DNA of 64,000 bases, from assembly GCA_029378245.1 (NCBI GenBank), contig JARKIF010000045.1, positions 1 to 64,000 on the forward strand. The letters are read 5' to 3'. Below, piece by piece: positions 1 through 12,613 of the stretch. Source of the DNA: Roridomyces roridus (lineage: Eukaryota > Basidiomycota > Agaricomycetes > Agaricales > Mycenaceae). Position numbers and translations under genes: made by a program. The notes beneath the pieces were generated by a model. It was not told the origin of the DNA and did no database searches. It saw only the letters and a program-made list of their open reading frames with translations. Position 1 is the first letter of the stretch; the number at the start of each line of letters is the position of its first letter.

Positions 1-765
1 GCTCGCAAGCCCCCGTATATATAGTAAATCTAGTGCTGCGCCGCAGCGCTGCGCAGAATCCGGCGCAGCCGTAGAACCAGACTGCGCGGCGTCCCAAATA
101 ATCTCCAACCCGGAGTTTCTCCGTGCGCACACAGCGGGCTCATTTCCAACACCCCGGTCGTGCTTTCACACACTCTCGAATGTCGGCCTGCGCGTCACGT
201 ATTGATATGCGCAAGCGAGGAGAGCTTGAAGAACCTTGCACAAAGGAGGGGCGCATTCCCGACGGGTCAACGGGCATGTAAGTCGCTGCTTTCTTCTCCT
301 TTGCTCTTTCTGATCCAATATGAGTTCAATAGCAAGGGTGGACGACTCTGAATCTCAGATCTATGCAGTAGCCTTTTGGTAGCCTTGGCTGTTCCAACGT
401 AGTCGTTGAATATATTCCATTCTTCACTCGAAGTGGCCACGGCTAAGCAAATTGATGAGGAGGAATCTGGGCATGAAAGCCCCAGTCGATCAAAACCAGT
501 GTGCCACAATGGGATGGTGCCGGAGCGAAGCGAAGGCATATCTTGTGACCTCAGAACGTGAGTCAACATCCTCGCTGCCCACAGGCTCCACCAAGTCTCC
601 ACACTCATTGTTGGCCGAGCTAGCCGTGATCGGCACCCTCTCGGCGTCTCTGGTGCCGTCAGCAGACCTGCCCCCGATAAATCCACACCAACAAGAACGC
701 CGCATGCGGCTTTGCACAATGACACAAAAGCCGCGTGCGGGGTTGCACAACCCGTCTAATTCAAA
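1..765. other. No supported gene
   Basis: Short open frames on both strands overlap one another and none resembles a known family. The only local structure is an imperfect direct repeat near 700-750 in which two copies of a GCRTGCGG..TTGCACAA-like string follow each other within about 40 bases. Confidence 0.4.
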
Positions 766-1482
766 TTACTGAGAATTGACTTGCGCAATGCCTCGCCAAA
801 ATCTAGATCCAACATCAGTGTTCCGGTCAGTTGAGGATTCGAGCACATACTCGTAACTCGTATCGTTCCAACAACTCTTCATCCGTCGCAAACCCTCTAC
901 AACCAACGGCCCCCCATCGAACTTCATCTCGCTGTGCCATCCAGGCCAACTTGGCCACCAGAGAATATTGCTAGTACTACTACCGCTCAAACGAACACGA
1001 ACACCGGGATCTTCCCATAATACCAGAGAGACGAAGGATTGTCGGAAGGCGTCCAGGAAGGAGAGGTCGGTGATCGTTGGAGCGAATCTGAGTGAGCGCA
1101 GGCCTTGGCCATAGTTTACATTGTTTACATATTGAATCCGTCTCCGCCACATCTGTAGCTAAGGTGCAACCTATTAGAGCTGCCCACGACGGACCGAGTA
1201 TTAGCGGCGTCAATCATCTTCATCCTTTCCCTCCGTCCTCAGTCAACTCCCGTTTCTTCTCCGCTCCGTTCCATCATTCATCCTGGCCATCCACCTGTGG
1301 TAGTCCCCGAATTATGAATATCTGCCTGCGAGGCGTATCGACGCCGTGTGTATGTCATTTGAGACATGGTGAAGTAGACGAGCTCTCGATAATGAGCTGA
1401 TATCGGGGATGTGAGGAAGAGTGTGTTCCAATGGCGTACGTGGCCTAGATAATAACAAGAGTACTGAAGCGGCCATACAACT

Positions 1483-2124
1483 TCAGAATCTGAGAAAATG
1501 GACGTAACTATTGTGAGGAGGGCTTGACGGGCGCCCTCCTCGTTCCTCCAGTTTTCGAGCCAACCGCTTGTAAATAGTTACTTTGGGGAGTTGAGTACTC
1601 ACGTCGAAAACTCGTACGAAAGGTCTTGTCCGTGAAATTCCGGGGCAGCATCCAGACGGGACTATAACAGAGTTTCGACCAGTGAATCCGAAATCAACGA
1701 AGAAATACTCCGAACCTTCCACACGCGTCTTTTCAAAGCCTCCTCTAAAAAGTATGTCGGACACAAAAATATCGCTAGACAAGCAATTAGACCGGAGCCG
1801 AAGATTAGACGTGTACGACGTAGAATCTCCCAGTATCTCCGTGGCTCGGTCCACGATACTTGCCCAATCAAAGCTTGAGTACAAAGTTACGAGTTTTTCG
1901 ATGTGCGTCGGATCCAAGCGCGGGAACAAGCCTCGGGTGTAATGGTGCAACGTGAGGCCATTATGCACGATAGCGTCCGCATTGACGAATAGGGCGCCTT
2001 CGTTGGTGGTTGTTGTCAGGAAGACCATGTCCTGTTCAAATCGACCATGTATCCAAGTTGAAAGTGATTCGAGTACGCATCCCGTTGACTTTACCACGCT
2101 GAAGGGTTTCAGTCGGGCGTCCAA
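1483..2124 (-). CDS. Uncharacterised reading frame, possible gene fragment
   Basis: A 213-codon frame on the minus strand, flanked by shorter minus-strand frames at 766-1152 and 2313-2568 that could be further exons. A stretch near its middle (EYFFVDFGFTGR) looks superficially like the DFG segment of fungal kinase-like proteins. No catalytic loop, glycine-rich loop or F-box could be found, so no function is given. The frame may be one exon of a longer gene or a decayed one. Splice sites joining it to its neighbours could not be fixed. Confidence that it is translated is low. Confidence 0.28.
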   Translation of the reverse strand: MDARLKPFSVVKSTGCVLESLSTWIHGRFEQDMVFLTTTTNEGALFVNADAIVHNGLTLHHYTRGLFPRLDPTHIEKLVTLYSSFDWASIVDRATEILGDSTSYTSNLRLRSNCLSSDIFVSDILFRGGFEKTRVEGSEYFFVDFGFTGRNSVIVPSGCCPGISRTRPFVRVFDVSTQLPKVTIYKRLARKLEERGGRPSSPPHNSYVHFLRF

Positions 2125-2569
2125 TGATGAAGGTTCCGTCTACGACTGTAACAAAAGTGAAGGTGCCGAGAAAACTGGATGCCCCGACTTGTCACTTGTG
2201 TGTGCCTGCATCGAGGAGGGCGGCAGTATCCACACCACGCAGACACTTCATGGTATCATCAACGGCGTCGCATCTACGAAATTGAGTTCCGGTGAACAGA
2301 CAGCAGTATGTATTAGATGAACCAACCCAACGTGCGATACAACCGCCGAGTATAGCGCCTCGTGTGGAAGTTAGAGGTTGCCAGTTGGAAAACAGGGCTC
2401 AATCGACTTGCCTCTGGTATCGGATCGTCGTAGCGATATTGGAATAGCAGACACGGCCAGTTGGCTATGATAGATCGAAAGAGCGGTGGTTGAGTGTTTC
2501 CTCCATGCGCCACGGCATGTTGTAGCTACCTGCGCCGGCGGATTGGCCTGTATCGAATCGAGTCTCATG

Positions 2570-3120
2570 TGTGAGAATTCGTAGGAAATTCAAGCCCACC
2601 TCGTCACTCTGGATTTATGCCCTCCGAATTTGTATATCTAAAAGTTGAGTTGAAGAGCGCGGATTATCGAGATTGGAGAGCAAATTCCCGATCAACTAGA
2701 AAAAATGACAACCAAGCGTTCGATATATGCAAGGGAAACCTATGTCGGAAAAATCCAGATCTAATTAGATAGGCATGTAAGCGAATACAAGATGTTGTAA
2801 TCCCATAATAATTTCGTGGCTTCTGTCGCATCACTTTAGGATTAGAACCGCTTACAATCCAGCAGGTGTATTGCAACGGATCACAGCCTTGCAACCCGAA
2901 CGATACTCACAATCCATTATAATGGACTTGATTGGGCAATAAAAAAAATACATTCGGGTCGGCACACGGCCGACCCGTCATTACATACACTACATATTCA
3001 ACACCACGAGAAACGGGGGGTGGACGACGCGAGGGAGAAGAAAATCGACGTTGATGAGGAGGTAAGGATTGACGCGGATGAGACGACGGCCTTGACGCTC
3101 GAGAGGCTTTCGCGAAAGAA
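2570..3120. other. Intergenic, nothing recognised
   Basis: AT-richer sequence with no frame that resembles a gene. It contains a run of eight adenines near 2940. Confidence 0.35.
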
Positions 3121-3310
3121 GGACCCGGTGCCAACGGGATGGCTAGTCAAGAGAATGAGTAAAGATAAGGAGCAACGGATAGTAGGGCGTACCGGAGGAC
3201 GGTGCTGAGCATTCGAAGGACCCGGCGTTGGTTGACGAGATGGCTAGTCAAGAGTCAAATGATGAGTACAGAACAAGGAGCAACGGATATGACATACCGG
3301 AGGAGGTGAG
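3121..3310 (+). repeat. Imperfect tandem duplication of about 100 bp
   Basis: Two neighbouring copies share GGACCCGG, then ATGGCTAGTCAAGAG, then GGAGCAACGGAT, then TACCGGAGGA, in the same order. The offset between copies grows from about 97 to 109 bases, so small indels separate them. Both copies fall in weak plus-strand frames, but the duplication does not keep one frame. It is read here as a local DNA duplication and not as a protein repeat. Confidence 0.6.
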
Positions 3311-6300
3311 TTCTGGACATCCCGATCGCCATCAAGGTCGTCCAGGTGCCCATCGTGCCGCGTTGGCGAAGCGGTATGTCAGGCGAGTGGAACAACATAA
3401 TGATAGCTTTGGCGCACAGCGATCAGTAAGACGGCGACGACAAAAGAAGGCAACTACGCACCGGACGGCGTAGTTGGCGCGCGCTTGATGTCTTCTCGTC
3501 ACAAGGCCCACTACTTGGCAAGTGTCTATGAGTATCAGCAAGAGGGCTGACGAGGACACGCAGGACATACCTTTGCCTGACAAAGAGAGACCTTCGGGTC
3601 GTCCCGTCATACTCGTTGTAGTGCCACTGTGATTGGGAGCGTAGCAGGGTGAGCAGTTCCTGGGGACATTGTGGTGGTTGTGGACAAGAAACGAAGGAAG
3701 CGAGGGAGCACATCGCCTCTTATATACCGAAGCTCCACCTGCCCCACGGCCCCACTCTCCACCACATCAGAGGCTCCAAGACGTGAAGTGAGAGTCGACG
3801 GCGAGAGTGATGGTGCTGAGGATGTCGAGGAGGTGTCAATGGGCAACGAGGAGGTTGTCCGGCCTCCGCAGGTGTGGCCATGGGAGGGAGAGGAAAGGTG
3901 CGGTAGCCAAGCGGTAGCAATCGGGTGTTCTTGGACTCACACCTTGACGGATCAAACCTGACGTCATGGCTCCACCCTGGACGAAACTCCAACTTTGGCT
4001 TGTCTTGAATTTCCGCTTCCATGTGGCCTTGAGGAATGAGAATCGGCAGCATGTGGCACAGGTTCAATTTCTATGTATGTGCCCTGGTTCTCAGGTGTAG
4101 CCAACCAATCCCGTAAGTACAGGCAAGCCGTTCAAGTGAACCAGGGGTTACCTCAGAACGGATTACAAGCGGTTAGAATCCACCCGGGGTTGATTACAAT
4201 GGGTTGGAATCCACGGCAATCCCGTAATCAATTATAATCCTATGTAAACATTTTGGGGTTTTTCCGACATACGCAGCCCGACATTCTCCTTTACTTTGCT
4301 TCCCGGCAAGAATCCTTCGCAAGTTCAGCACATTGAAATCAGATTTGCAGAGGCTGCTTACAAAAGGCGCCGAGTCTATATTGGACAGCGACGGCGATAA
4401 CTCCAAAGTTTGCCATGGTGACAAAGTCGTGCACGGGGTAGAGCGTCGTACCTGGAGAATACGTCAATCTCGAGCTCGAGGGAAAGAGATGGTAGTTTAC
4501 CCTCCGCCGTGCATGTACACGATCACAGGTAGCTGCGAGTCCGTCTTCTGATTTACCGGAACGTGAACGCTAACCGGAGTTCAGGAGAGGGTGGAATAAG
4601 GCTGGTTTATGCGTACTCACTTTAGGCAGAGACAATCCTCGGGTCGGTGATGGCTGATAAGTCCGCAACACAAGCGCCTGGGGGGAAAGCCAAAAACGGC
4701 TGTTTGTGGGCCCGCCTCTGGGCGCAAATCGTGTCAAGATGGAAGCAGATATTGGTCGTTTCAGCAGAGGAAAAGCCAAGTACGGCTTGAGTACGGCTCC
4801 AAGCGTGGCTATCTTGACGTGCGGCTATTCGGAGTTGGTCGCCATTCGCCGCGTCATTGAAAAGATGGATATGCGGGCCAGTCACCAGTGGAATCGGGTC
4901 GTCCTCGGATGTGAACACCGGATGAGAAAGTACTAGATGAAGGCGTCGTAGGCTGTGCGAATGAGTCCTATTTCCAAGTCTGTACCATGCATAAGCTCGG
5001 GGCGATGCATATAGATCCAAGAGGTTGACTCCTCAAATCAAGTCGTAGCAAGAGCCCGGAGTGTGTACTGTGCATGAGAGTCAGGAACAGAGTTATCGCG
5101 GATCAAATCACCGTCACTGCCACGCCGCTTGCCCTTTCTCTGCGACTTTGCTGCGACTCGTGCCTCCTGCTCAACGCCGTAAAGGTGGGTTCCGGCATTT
5201 GTCGACCACACGGTGTCCATCATCTCGTGAGCAAGATCGATCGTACGCACGCGTACCAGACGTTCCAGACCCGCATCCGATTGGCTCTACCTTGGCTCTA
5301 CCTCTGGCATTACGCGGCCGAGCTGATGCGGGCTACTCGGTATCCGTCTCCCGACCACGCAACGGTGTCACTCGCCTCCGGTACATGCCCTGCCCGCCGC
5401 CGCCCTTCCTCCCTCATTCGACCCTCCATCTTAGCAAACCTTCCCGTCCTCGCTCCTCGACCGCCATGTCCTCCACAACACAAGACCAAGACCCGATCAA
5501 GCCCGCCTCGGCACCGAGTCATGTACACATACCGGCGGCGCCCTCGACGCGCTTATCCCAAGTGTGGGAGTAACAGCGGCACACCCACCTGGGGTATCGC
5601 CTCTGCTCTATGATCTATCGCCTGCGGACCCGGGACGGGGAGCGGGTGGTGTTGATGAGTATGCATCTGTGTACGTTCCCGGGTTCCCGCGGGAAGCATG
5701 AGAAGACAAAGGCTGGGGTGTGTTTCTTTCCATTCTCCCTCGGATTTCGCTGATCGTGCCTCCAGATTACTACTCGCCGTATCCGGCAACCGGAGTTTAT
5801 CCTGCGGCCTGTTGCTCCGGTCGCAACGGCGCGAGGGGACGGATTGTGTCCCGTACATCCGACTGCATAGTCCTCCGCACGCCATCCTCCCCCCTCCGAC
5901 CAGTGGCTCTTGAAGAGTTTGTCTCTACTAAATGTCAGATGTATCTGTCTCAAATCTGTCTCGCAACTGCCCCGGGCGCCAGAAGAGCTCTCATCCGATC
6001 AGTGGGATGTGCCGCACGGCGATAGGTCCTGTTCGCGCTGCCGTCCCGGTTGTATTGATGGTGCCATGTAGAATAAAGGACTTTGCACCTGGTGGGGTTT
6101 CTGAAGTTCCAGCTCAGCTGCCATACCGCATCAGGCAATATTACCGAGCAATGAACGGTGAACTTTGTTGATGACGGGTGACAGTGGCAGACACACAGTG
6201 AATGATTGGTGGAAATAGCAAGCATGGGAAGCAATTGATCATGGTGGGAAAGTTTGTGGCTGCACGCTGGCATCTTCTTTGCTTCCCACCACCACATCTC

Positions 6301-6474
6301 TGAGGTTTCCGCTTGCAGTGAGCTGCTCTCTTGGCTTTTTGTCCCATCTGTTATTAAACAATCCACAGGTTATGAAATCCAATACCCACCGGGTCGGAAG
6401 AGTGCGGGATTTGTACATCCATGGTGTGTGAAATTTCAGAGTCAATGCTGATTAATCATAATCTGTGGTTATAG
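3311..6474. other. Long stretch without a supported gene
   Basis: Many overlapping short frames on both strands, none with a recognisable domain. At 4157-4215 there are two copies of a GATTACAA..GGTT(A/G)GAATCCAC motif about 32 bases apart. A methionine-initiated plus-strand frame from 5466 (MSSTTQDQDP) is preceded by CT-rich leader-like sequence. A second frame overlapping it continues to about 5700 in a protein-like way (GGALDALIPSVG), so a small broken or spliced gene at 5466-5700 is possible but unproven. Confidence 0.3.
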
Positions 6475-9400
6475 GTGGCCATGGAGCCCCAGGTGGACCG
6501 GGCGGAGGACCTGGTGGTGCTGGAGGAAGCCCAGTTGTCAAAGTGTATGTTTTTTTGATAACCTGTTGCCAAGTCAATTAATCCTTGTCTGACAGTGTCC
6601 AAGGGTCGATCTTATATTCCTGGCATGGGTTTTGTGACTCACCTTTATGTAGATCAGATGATGAATTGTTCAAGTGGTTGGGAAAACCTCCAGATACACA
6701 AGATAGACAGCATCAGCTGCAACAGCTTCGGCACAAAAAGACTGGTACCTGGCTACTGCAGAATGATCAGCTCATCAGTTGGAAAAAGACGCCCGGAAGC
6801 TTGTGGATCCAGGGGATCTGTATGTTGGCTTCATTCTAATGCCAAACATATCTCATTTATTTCAGCTGGGACTGGCAAAAGTGTACTCAGGTACTTCACC
6901 ATTGCAATGCACTATCCTTGCTGACATTAATAGCTCAACCATCATTCGAGACCTTGTTGAGACTGAGAACACAGTCTCATATTTCTTTTTTGACTTTAGG
7001 AACAACAGACAAAGCCTGGACATCATGTTGCGCTCCATTGTCTGGCAGCTCTCTGGGATGTCATACACTCCACATGCACATCATCCTCTGTCCCATCTCC
7101 ATGAAACACTGGGCAAAGGAAAGATCCAGCCACAGCAGGAAGATCTCCAACAAGTGCTTGATGAGCTGATTGAAGAACTAGGGCAGGCATACATTGTTCT
7201 GGATGGACTGGATGAGTGCTGCAAGGAGGACTGGACAGGTCTGGTTGAATCTGTGAACAGACTTTCCAATCTTTCCACAAAGGGCCTGCATTTGCTGTTC
7301 ACAAGTCAGCCAGCTCAGCAGTTCCAAACTAGGTTCCAGGGCATTCCCTTGATACAGTTGCATGCAGCAATCTTGCATGAGGACATCAGATCTTTTGTCC
7401 ACAGCAAGATTTTGGCAATGTCCAGTGACACTAAGCATGCCAAAAGAGTCACCGGACAAATTGTGAAACAGAGTAATGGAATGTAAGTCATAGTTATGTG
7501 AATCCTCAGCGTAAACTAAGTACACGAGTAGGTTCCGTATGGCAGCATGCTTCATTATTGAGCTAGGTCATTGTCATTGGGAGGATGAGTGGGATGAAGT
7601 CCTTGCGGTTCTGCCAGCTGATCTCTTCAGCATCTACAGCCGTTTTCTGAAACGTGCAAAGGAGGAACCAAGGCTGCCATCAGTGTTCATTCAGGCAATA
7701 CTACGTTGGCTGGTGCTTTCAGAAAGAGAACTATCAACAGAAGAGCTTGCAGATGCTCTTGCCTTTCGTCTGGACCTTGCAAATTTTGATTTTTCTGACC
7801 TCAAAACATCGGTCTATCACCCTCAAAGACAGTCAGGGAACTTGAGACTTTTCAACATACTTGATGGCCTCATTGTGATAAACACTGATGAATCTTGCCA
7901 AAAATTGATTGGTTTTGCCCACTCATCTGTGCGAGACTATGTCCTTTCCCAAGAGTTTTACCAGGAACATGCATCCATGTTTGATCTCAGCAAGAGTATC
8001 TCACAAAAGTTCATCGCACAAACTTGTCTCCGCTATCTCCTTGTGTTTTCAGAAAAGGATCATTATCAGGCTTGGCATAGTGAGATCAAGTATCCACTTG
8101 CAGCATATGCTTCTCAACACTGGTTCAATCACTTGCAGCACTGTGACAAAGCGGACCAAGAACAGCTACTACCAACCACAATGCATCTGCTTGAAGATGA
8201 AAGTAGCCAGTACACAATGTTGTGTAAATTACGGGGATATAACAGATGGAGATGGAATGGAGGCACTATGCCGGCAATATGTATGTGCACACAGCTGGGG
8301 TTTCACAGAGGGGTGTTGGCTTTGCTTGTTGATAGAAAAGTGCCAATTTATGTCATTGATGAGGATGGACAGACTCCACTGCATCTTGCCACCCAGTATG
8401 GTCATTTTGACATTGCAAAGCTGCTTGTGGAACATCAAGCATCAGTCAATGTTGCTAGGGAGGATGGCTGGACTTTGTTGCACCTTGCCTCCTCAAATGG
8501 CCACTTGGACATTGCCAAGTTGCTTGTTGACAATGGGGCATCAGTGGAGGCAGCAGAGAGAGATGGTTGGACAGCATTGCATCTTGCCTCCTCAAATGGC
8601 CACCTTGATATTGCAAAGCTGCTTGTTGAACAGGGTGCATCAGTGGAGCCTACAGAGGAGGATGGTTGGGCTCCACTGCACCTTGCATCCTCAAATGGCT
8701 GTGTTGACATTGCGAAGTTGCTTGTTGAACATGGGGCGTCAGTTGATGTTCCTAAGGAGGACGGCTGGACTCCACTGCATCTTGCCTCCTTGAATGGTCA
8801 TCTTAAAATTGTACAGCTGCTTGTGGACTACGAGGCATCAGTTGAGGCTGCAGAGCAGGATGGCTGGACTCCGCTGCAGCTTGCCTCGTCAAACGGTCAC
8901 CTTGACATTGCAAACTTGCTTATTGGCCATGAGGCATCAGTTGAGGCTGCAGAGAAGGATGGCTGGACCCCGCTGCACCTTGCCTCCTCAAACGGCCACC
9001 TTGACATTGCACAGTTGCTTGTGAAACATGGGGCATCAGTTGAGGTTCCAGAGCAGGATGGCCAGACACCACTGCATCTGGCCTGCTCAAATGGCCACCG
9101 AGACATTGCAAACTTGCTTGTCAACCAAGGGACATCCATTGAGGCTGCAGAGGGGCATGGCTGGACTCCGCTACAGCTGGCCTCCTCAAATGGCCATCTC
9201 GACATTGTAGAAATGCTTGTTGACCATGGGGCATTGGTTGAGGCTGCAGAGAAGGATGGCTGGACGCCGCTGCACCTTGCATCCTCAAATGGCCACCTTG
9301 ACATTGCAATGCTGCTTGTTGAAAATGACGCATCAGTTGATGTCCCTAAAGATGATGGCTGGACTCCACTACACCTCGCCTCTTCAAACAGTCACCTTCA

Positions 9401-10580
9401 AATTGCAAAGCTACTTGTTGAACAGGGAGCATCAGTTGAGGCAGCAGAGGAAGATGGATGGACTCCGCTGCACCTTGCATCCTCGAATGGCTACCTTGAC
9501 ATTGCAAACCTGCTGGTCGAACATGGAGCATCAGTCAATGTTCCTAAGGAAAACGGGTGGACTCCACTGCACCTTGCCTCTTCGAATGGCCACCTTAACA
9601 TTGCAAAGCTGCTTGTTGAGTGTGGGGCATCGGTCGATGTTCCTAAGAAGGATGGCTGGACGCCATTGCACCTTGCCTGCTCCCAGAGCCACCTTGACAT
9701 CGCAAGGCTGCTTGTTGTCCATGGGGCATCTGTGAATGCTGCAGAGGAGGATGGCTGGACTCCACTGCACCTTGCCTCCTCAAATGGTTATATGGACATT
9801 GCAAAAATGCTTGTTGACCATGGGGCATCCGTTCAGGCTGCAGAGAAAGATGGGTGGACTCCACTGCACCTGGCCTCATTGCATAGTTACCTTGACATTG
9901 CAGAGCTACTTGTTGAACATGGGGCATCAGTTGAAGCTGCAGAGATGGATGGTTGGAAGCCACTGCACCTTGCCTCCTCAAACGGCCATCTTGAAATTTC
10001 AACACTGCTCATAGAACATAAAGCATCAGTTCGCGCTGCAGAAAAGTACAACCGAACCCCGCTGCACCTGGCCTCCTCACATGGCCACCCTGACATTGCA
10101 AAGCTGCTCATAGAGCATGGAGCATTGTTCGGGGTTGCAGCAAAGTATGGCTGGACTCCACTGCACCTTGCCAGTCGGTATGGCCACCTTGACATTGCAC
10201 AGCTGCTTGTTGAGCGTGGGGTATCAGTTGAAGCTGTAGCAAAGAATAGCTGGACTCCTCTGCACCTTGCCTGTCGGGGAGGCCACATTGACATTGCAAA
10301 GCTCCTCATTGAACATAGGGCATCAGTTAATGTTGCCAAGGAAGATGGCTGGACACCGTTACACCTTGCCTCCTGGCGTGGTCATCTTAACATTGCAAAG
10401 CTCCTTCTTGAACATGGGGCATCATTCCAGGCCACAGAGAAGGATGGCAAGACACCGCTGCACCTTGCATCCTCAAATAGCCACAGTGACATTGCTGAGA
10501 TGCTTGTTAAGCATGGGGCATCAGTCAAGGCTGCTGAGAGGGACAATCGGACCCCGCCAACAAAACTGAAATGTGCATAG
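6475..10580 (+). CDS. NACHT-ankyrin NLR-like protein
   Basis: STAND-type NTPase with a C-terminal ankyrin sensor, the architecture of fungal NOD-like receptors. A glycine-rich exon (6475-6544, starting mid-codon) reads GGPGGGPGGAGG in the frame that continues into NACHT; such linkers precede NACHT in many Agaricomycete homologues. Exons 6596-6819, 6866-6890 and 6934-7482 restore the Walker A sequence GISGTGKS across two introns of 46 and 43 nt. Walker B (VLDGLDEC) lies at about 7187-7219. A 49-nt intron (7483-7531) joins NGM to FRMAAC, the usual post-NACHT motif. Residues after about 8364 form 22 full 33-residue ankyrin repeats plus a partial one. The first exon and start codon were not found; an ATG at 6481 has a good context but is out of frame with NACHT. 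A 48-nt stretch ending at about 6656 could be spliced or retained without changing frame. No N-terminal effector domain is visible. Base composition is lower in GC than the neighbouring F-box genes. Confidence 0.88.
8364..10541 (+). repeat. 22 tandem 99-bp ankyrin-coding repeats
   Basis: Each unit is exactly 99 bp and encodes one ankyrin repeat of the form DGWTPLHLASSNGHLDIAKL then LVEHGASVEAAEK. Length never varies over 2,178 bp. Most units share TPLHLASSNGH; differences cluster at the tryptophan position (W, Q, K, R), at the SSNGH turn, in the second helix and in the last six residues (VEAAEK, VDVPKE, VNVPKE, VNVARE types). Because 99 is divisible by three, long antisense frames appear on the other strand and are artefacts. 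Confidence 0.95.
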
Positions 10581-11545
10581 CTGTGAAGACAGTGTTAAAA
10601 ACACAATTCGCTATGCATACCTGGTACGACCTGTTCTCAATGCTCTCCCGAGCTCCGGGCGTCCTCTGACATTTTCTCCGCTCTGTACCATGGATTCGTC
10701 TCAGCCGCTGGGCTAATGCTCAGCAGCATAGTGTATTGATGCTCCTTGAGCTATTTCGGGTCAATGGGTTTTTACGCAATGCAGCTACTGAGTGGTCACT
10801 GTTCTGCCCTCCCGAGAACTGATCACCATTGACCGCGTCAATTTTGGTGGATACACATTCACCTTATAGAGTTATATCCCTTCACGGACATAGACAGGCT
10901 ATCTCGACTTGTCTGTTGGTTCCCGTACATTACTCATCTGCTTTAGTTACTGTTTCTCCTCCTAACTTGAACATTGACAATTTTAGATGCGAAGCCAGAC
11001 AGCCATGCATCTGAATGCGACAATTCGTAAACCATCCGAGTCCTTGCCCGCCGCAGCCCTGGCCCCTCCTCTCCCAGCGCGGGTGATGCTCTATTTTCTC
11101 TGCACTGCCACCCACCCGCTCCTCCGCACGAATTCGTACTCGTTATAGATGCCCGAGCTGAGGTAATGTCCTCTGAAATCAATAAGTCTGAGATGGTCAT
11201 GCAGTTCATTACTGCGAACTCAAGTTGAACGAAGTTTTGCGGTGAATGTATGTCTGCCAGAGTAATTTTCCGTAGCTGTTGGCTTGCCTAGTGAGTAGGT
11301 ATGAGACCTTGAACGCCAGAATTCAGTCAGCGATTTTGAACCAGGGAAACAACCGTCTGATGTGTCCACCCCGCGGCCGTTCGTGAGCATCCATAACTTG
11401 CTTGATTCCATCGGAATGCAATGTATTGCACCCAGCTCCCAAACTTTTCCCAGTCGATTCGGGCCACGGGTTATCATGAGTTTCGTCAGAAGAGGGAATA
11501 ACTAGTACTGAGCACCGAATAGAAAGGTTGCACGTGTATTGACAG
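10581..11545. other. Intergenic, nothing recognised
   Basis: Follows the stop of the NLR gene. A minus-strand frame at 11220-11477 has no recognisable motif. No transposon ends were seen. Confidence 0.4.
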
Positions 11546-12613
11546 TCACACCTGGGCCCTGTGTGGGTCGTTTACAATCACATACATTCGCACTGTAAAA
11601 AAAATTGAGTGCACGCCCAACAACTGGTGAAGGAGAGCCATACAATGTATTTCACCACTCCTGCGCTTCCCATTGAACTCTTCCGCCCGAGACCAAAAAT
11701 CATCACCCGTCAAAGCACCCATATGCCAGTCTTTGACTTGCTCTTTATAAAGCATCTGGACAAACCGAGTATCCGACTCCAGACCATGAAGTGTTGGGTA
11801 GCCTTTGATCTCGACGACACCACCCGAGTACGCCTGGTACACGATGAGACGCAGAGCTGGGCACTCTCGCAAAATGCGCGGCGCGTTGAGGGCCCAAGGT
11901 CTCTTCCAGAAGGCGAGATGGGTGAGGTTTGGAATCAGGCGTAGGCCATCGAGAAGTGCGTCGGAGAACGCATCAGATATATCGAGATGAGTGAGGTGGG
12001 CGAATAAGGGATGTGATTTAAAATCGACTTGTTTGTCGCACGGGAAGAAACTTTGGAGATTGCAGTGAAGTCGTTTGAGTCGTGTGGGCTGGAAGATTTG
12101 TGCCGCTGGGCTTGCGTGTCCGATCCATAGATTTGACAAATCGGAGGCGGCCGATAGAAGATGCTCCTGGACTCGAGCGTCCGCACATCCAAGGTAAAGA
12201 TGCTGCAGAGATTTCTTGAGGATCGAGGCCGGCGTACCCATTGTGCGAGTAAAAAGATTGCTAGGTACCCACTCATCGCGTTCAACGTCCGCTGAGTGCC
12301 GTCGGTCAAGACGACGATGCGATACTGAAATGGCTCCACCGTTTGGGACTATCAGCACGAGGAGGACGATTACATATCGGCGAAGATCTGACCATTCTTT
12401 AACGCGCCACGCCACGAGCATGAGTCGGGGGACGAAGAGAGGGTCAGAGTACGCCGCCAATTCGAATATTTCCCGCTCCAGGTCGTGCGGTAGGATTGGG
12501 GAGTCAATTGCGTTATGAGCGCTGAGTTGCGGAGGTGGTGGTAAAGATCGAAGAGGGATTTGATAACTTGGCCATGGAAACAGCTTGGAAATTTCGAGAT
12601 CACAAGTCGTCAA
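11546..12613 (-). pseudogene. F-box/LRR-like gene, probably decayed
   Basis: The N-terminal part contains LPHDLEREIFELAAY, an F-box-like start of a type common in Agaricomycetes, followed by VPRLMLVAWRVKEW. The C-terminal part (GDDFWSRAEEFNGKRRSGEI) is the usual end of the same family. Between them the family-like segment (YRIVVLTDGTQ) lies in another frame. A 49-nt intron with donor GTAATC and acceptor TTTCAG would bring that segment into frame. No second intron was found that restores the frame before TPASILKKSLQHLYLG. No ATG precedes the F-box in frame. It is therefore either a gene with an intron I missed or one carrying a frameshift. F-box proteins act as SCF ubiquitin-ligase substrate adaptors; the substrate is unknown. 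Confidence 0.55.

Noticed and set aside
6481..6544. ATG at 6481 with a strong context as start of the NLR
   Set aside because: Out of frame with the NACHT domain after splicing; the glycine-rich frame is in phase.
8229..10339. Many long antisense and shifted frames over the ankyrin region
   Set aside because: They arise because a 99-bp repeat has no stops in several frames; their proteins are simple periodic repeats.
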